A DNA stretch of 23,122 nt, taken from IMG/VR virus record IMGVR_UViG_3300021378_000173, positions 1 through 23,122 of that record; one strand, written 5' to 3'. Made by a program: the position numbers and the translations under genes. This document shows, one piece after another, positions 22,284-23,122 of this stretch. The DNA is from a virus. Under the pieces are notes generated by a model. That model was not told the origin of the DNA, searched no databases, and saw only the letters and a program-made list of their open reading frames with translations. How positions within the stretch are numbered: the stretch's first letter is position 1; each line of letters starts with the position of its first letter.

Positions 22284-22358
22284 TGGTTGCGGAGGAAGGA
22301 TTCGCACCTCCGACCCCCGGATTATGAGTCCGGTGCGCTACTGCTGCGCTACTCCGCC
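22284..22358 (-). tRNA. tRNA with CAU anticodon (Met-type), encoded CCA
   Basis: A 75-base cloverleaf. The acceptor is GGCGGAG against CTCCGCA, six pairs with a G1-A72 mismatch. The D stem is GCGC/GCGC with a seven-base AGCAGTA loop, and the anticodon arm is CCGGA-CTCATAA-TCCGG. The variable loop is GGGTC. The T arm is GGAGG/CCTTC with a TGCGAAT loop, then A and CCA. The CTCATAA loop is that of Met tRNAs, but a CAU anticodon is also used by a minor Ile tRNA after lysidine modification. The 1-72 mismatch recalls initiator tRNA, while the anticodon stem lacks the three G-C pairs of initiators. It is transcribed in the same direction as the packaging genes and may be cut from their long leader. 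Confidence 0.85.
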
Positions 22359-22402
22359 TATGTTTTCGCTAGATATTGACATTACTGTTCAATATTAGCA
22401 CC

Positions 22403-22411
22403 ATAATACCA
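22403..22411 (-). promoter_or_regulatory. Candidate extended -10 promoter for the tRNA and packaging operon
   Basis: TGGTATTAT on the minus strand is TG-N plus a five-of-six -10 hexamer. A start about seven bases on would give a leader of roughly 38 bases before the tRNA. There is no good -35, consistent with an extended -10 or an activator-dependent promoter; paired operator-like sites lie just upstream. Confidence 0.5.
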
Positions 22412-22440
22412 CACACCGTTCGGCTGGGTGCGGCCGCTGT

Positions 22441-22484
22441 CTATAAAAATAGGCGACAACGGGCGATGGACAATAAAAATTGTC
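22441..22484. promoter_or_regulatory. Pair of dyad-symmetric ATAAAAAT sites, 30 bases apart
   Basis: CTATAAAAATAG (22441-22452) and GACAATAAAAATTGTC (22469-22484) share the core ATAAAAAT at exactly 30-base spacing (about three helical turns). Each is flanked by inverted bases. An outer CGATGG/CCATCG inverted repeat (22464-22469 and 22493-22498) surrounds the second. This looks like a two-site operator upstream of the leftward promoter. Confidence 0.45.
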
Positions 22485-23040
22485 ATTAGGTACCATCGAC
22501 CCCGGGGGGCTTCACTGTATTGGTCCCGTGCCCCACCTTAGATTTACAGTCCAAAATAAAAAAAACGGCAGCAAGCGTGCAAACAGCCAGACAGCAGCTC
22601 GACAACTCTTCCGCTGCCACGCTTAATGAACACTGAAGTTTCTTTTATGGTGCGCAAACCGTCTTAATGACCCAAATATTGTCTGTTATGGATGGCAAGG
22701 GGAGGGTGAGCGTGAGAAGTGAGTCACGTGTGGGTGTAGGGGATACTGCTGGAGCCTCAGCCCCCGGTGTCTTTCCTTCATAGTCCCTATGGGGGGTGCC
22801 TATCCCTCTGAGTTCTGGGTCGTGCATGCATCATTCCGACTACAAATGCGTAGCTCAGCCAATAAACATGCGGGTCTTGCAGGATTGTGTACCAGATTCG
22901 TTGCAATTTCTGTCTGGGAACAAGCAATTCTGGCGTGATCTTGGTTAATTATTTCTCCAGAGTGACGCACGCGTCCGTCTTTGCCCTACCCTCACTTTGA
23001 TTTCATTCATCTTTTTCCCACTGACTCCCCCCTCCAGCAC

Positions 23041-23069
23041 CCACCCCTTTATTCCTTCGGAAGGGGTGG
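23041..23069 (+). promoter_or_regulatory. GC-rich leader hairpin before the plus-strand gene
   Basis: CCACCCCTT and AAGGGGTGG form a nine-pair perfect stem. Its 3' arm can also pair locally as CCTT-CGG-AAGG, giving a mutually exclusive small hairpin. It is followed on the plus strand by a T/C-rich run and lies about 45 bases before the ATG at 23113. It could be an attenuator, a terminator or an mRNA 5' stabiliser. Confidence 0.5.
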
Positions 23070-23112
23070 TTGCCTCTTCTTACTTCTAACCAATTCCATT
23101 CGGAGATACATC

Positions 23113-23122
23113 ATGAACACAA
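23113..23122 (+). CDS. Start of a rightward gene (cut by the window edge)
   Basis: ATGAACACAA follows a GGAG ribosome-binding site with seven bases between (GGAGATACATC, then ATG). It is the only plus-strand gene start supported in the window and marks the divergent arm, which in this kind of phage usually holds early or replication genes. Only three codons are visible, so nothing can be said about the product. Confidence 0.55.

Larger units (their letters stand above)
22359..23112. other. Non-coding divergent control region (about 750 bases)
   Basis: No convincing gene lies here. It holds a candidate leftward promoter (22403-22411), an operator-like pair (22441-22484), two possible interlocking inverted repeats (22567-22624), a short CATAG/CTATG hairpin (22779-22791), a strongly pyrimidine-rich plus strand (about 22975-23060) and a GC-rich hairpin near the right end. 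Such a region could also hold an origin or packaging site; neither is shown. Confidence 0.7.

Noticed and set aside
22284-22358. Plain initiator tRNA
   Set aside because: It has the mismatched 1-72 pair, but the anticodon stem is CCGGA/TCCGG without three consecutive G-C pairs, so the initiator call is not supported.
22645-22827. 60-codon minus-strand open frame in the control region
   Set aside because: Weak ribosome-binding site, low-complexity Pro/Thr/Leu make-up and no neighbouring gene contact; more likely chance in a GC-rich non-coding stretch.
22988-22996. CCCTCACT, as in T3-type phage promoters
   Set aside because: Only an eight-base core match with no flanking agreement and no second copy noticed in the window; expected by chance.

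Overview
The window reads as the structural and lysis half of a tailed double-stranded DNA bacteriophage. The host is inferred to be a Gram-negative bacterium, because the lysis cassette carries an Rz/Rz1 spanin pair that needs an outer membrane. Almost everything is on the minus strand and packed end to end (overlaps or gaps of a few bases), so the genes are read from right to left. No integrase, repressor, transposase, CRISPR array or rRNA was seen. The terminase-portal-scaffold-capsid-adaptor order, together with a nozzle-like propeller tail protein and no tape-measure gene in view, suggests a short-tailed (podovirus-like) phage. That is an inference, since the left edge cuts through a gene.

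Right end (22214-23122): a divergent control region. A plus-strand gene starts at 23113 with a good ribosome-binding site. A roughly 750-base non-coding stretch holds a candidate extended -10 promoter facing left, a pair of dyad-symmetric A/T-rich sites exactly 30 bases apart, and a strong hairpin in the leader of the plus-strand gene. A CAU-anticodon tRNA with a mismatched first acceptor pair is the first leftward gene.

Packaging and head (22213-13703): an unknown 88-residue protein, a candidate small terminase, large terminase, portal, two small proteins, scaffold, major capsid protein, a hairpin terminator, two small capsid-proximal proteins, and two adaptor/connector proteins. The large terminase loads DNA through the portal into a shell built on the scaffold, and the adaptors then join head to tail.

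Fibres and accessory virion proteins (13702-7082): a small beta-sandwich-like protein, a 506-residue protein made of about twenty 18-20-residue repeats, a 145-residue virion-type protein, a 1252-residue fibre with a self-cleaving S74 chaperone domain, and two small proteins.

Lysis (7078-5309): a two-helix holin, a 29-codon micro-ORF, a signal-anchor (SAR) T4-type lysozyme, an Rz i-spanin with a complete Rz1 lipoprotein gene embedded in another frame, a second coiled-coil/membrane holin-like protein, and a 93-residue unknown protein.

Distal tail (5331-1): a metallophosphoesterase with an N-terminal helix-turn-helix-like segment, an 852-residue nozzle or propeller-like tail protein, and the start of a J-like fibre carrying a collagen-like Gly-X-Asp tract. 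The lysis cassette therefore sits inside the tail genes. The best candidates for under-described biology are the 18-residue-repeat protein, the compact lysis cassette with its micro-ORF and embedded Rz1, the odd tRNA with its paired operators, and a possible frame-switched extension behind the capsid gene.
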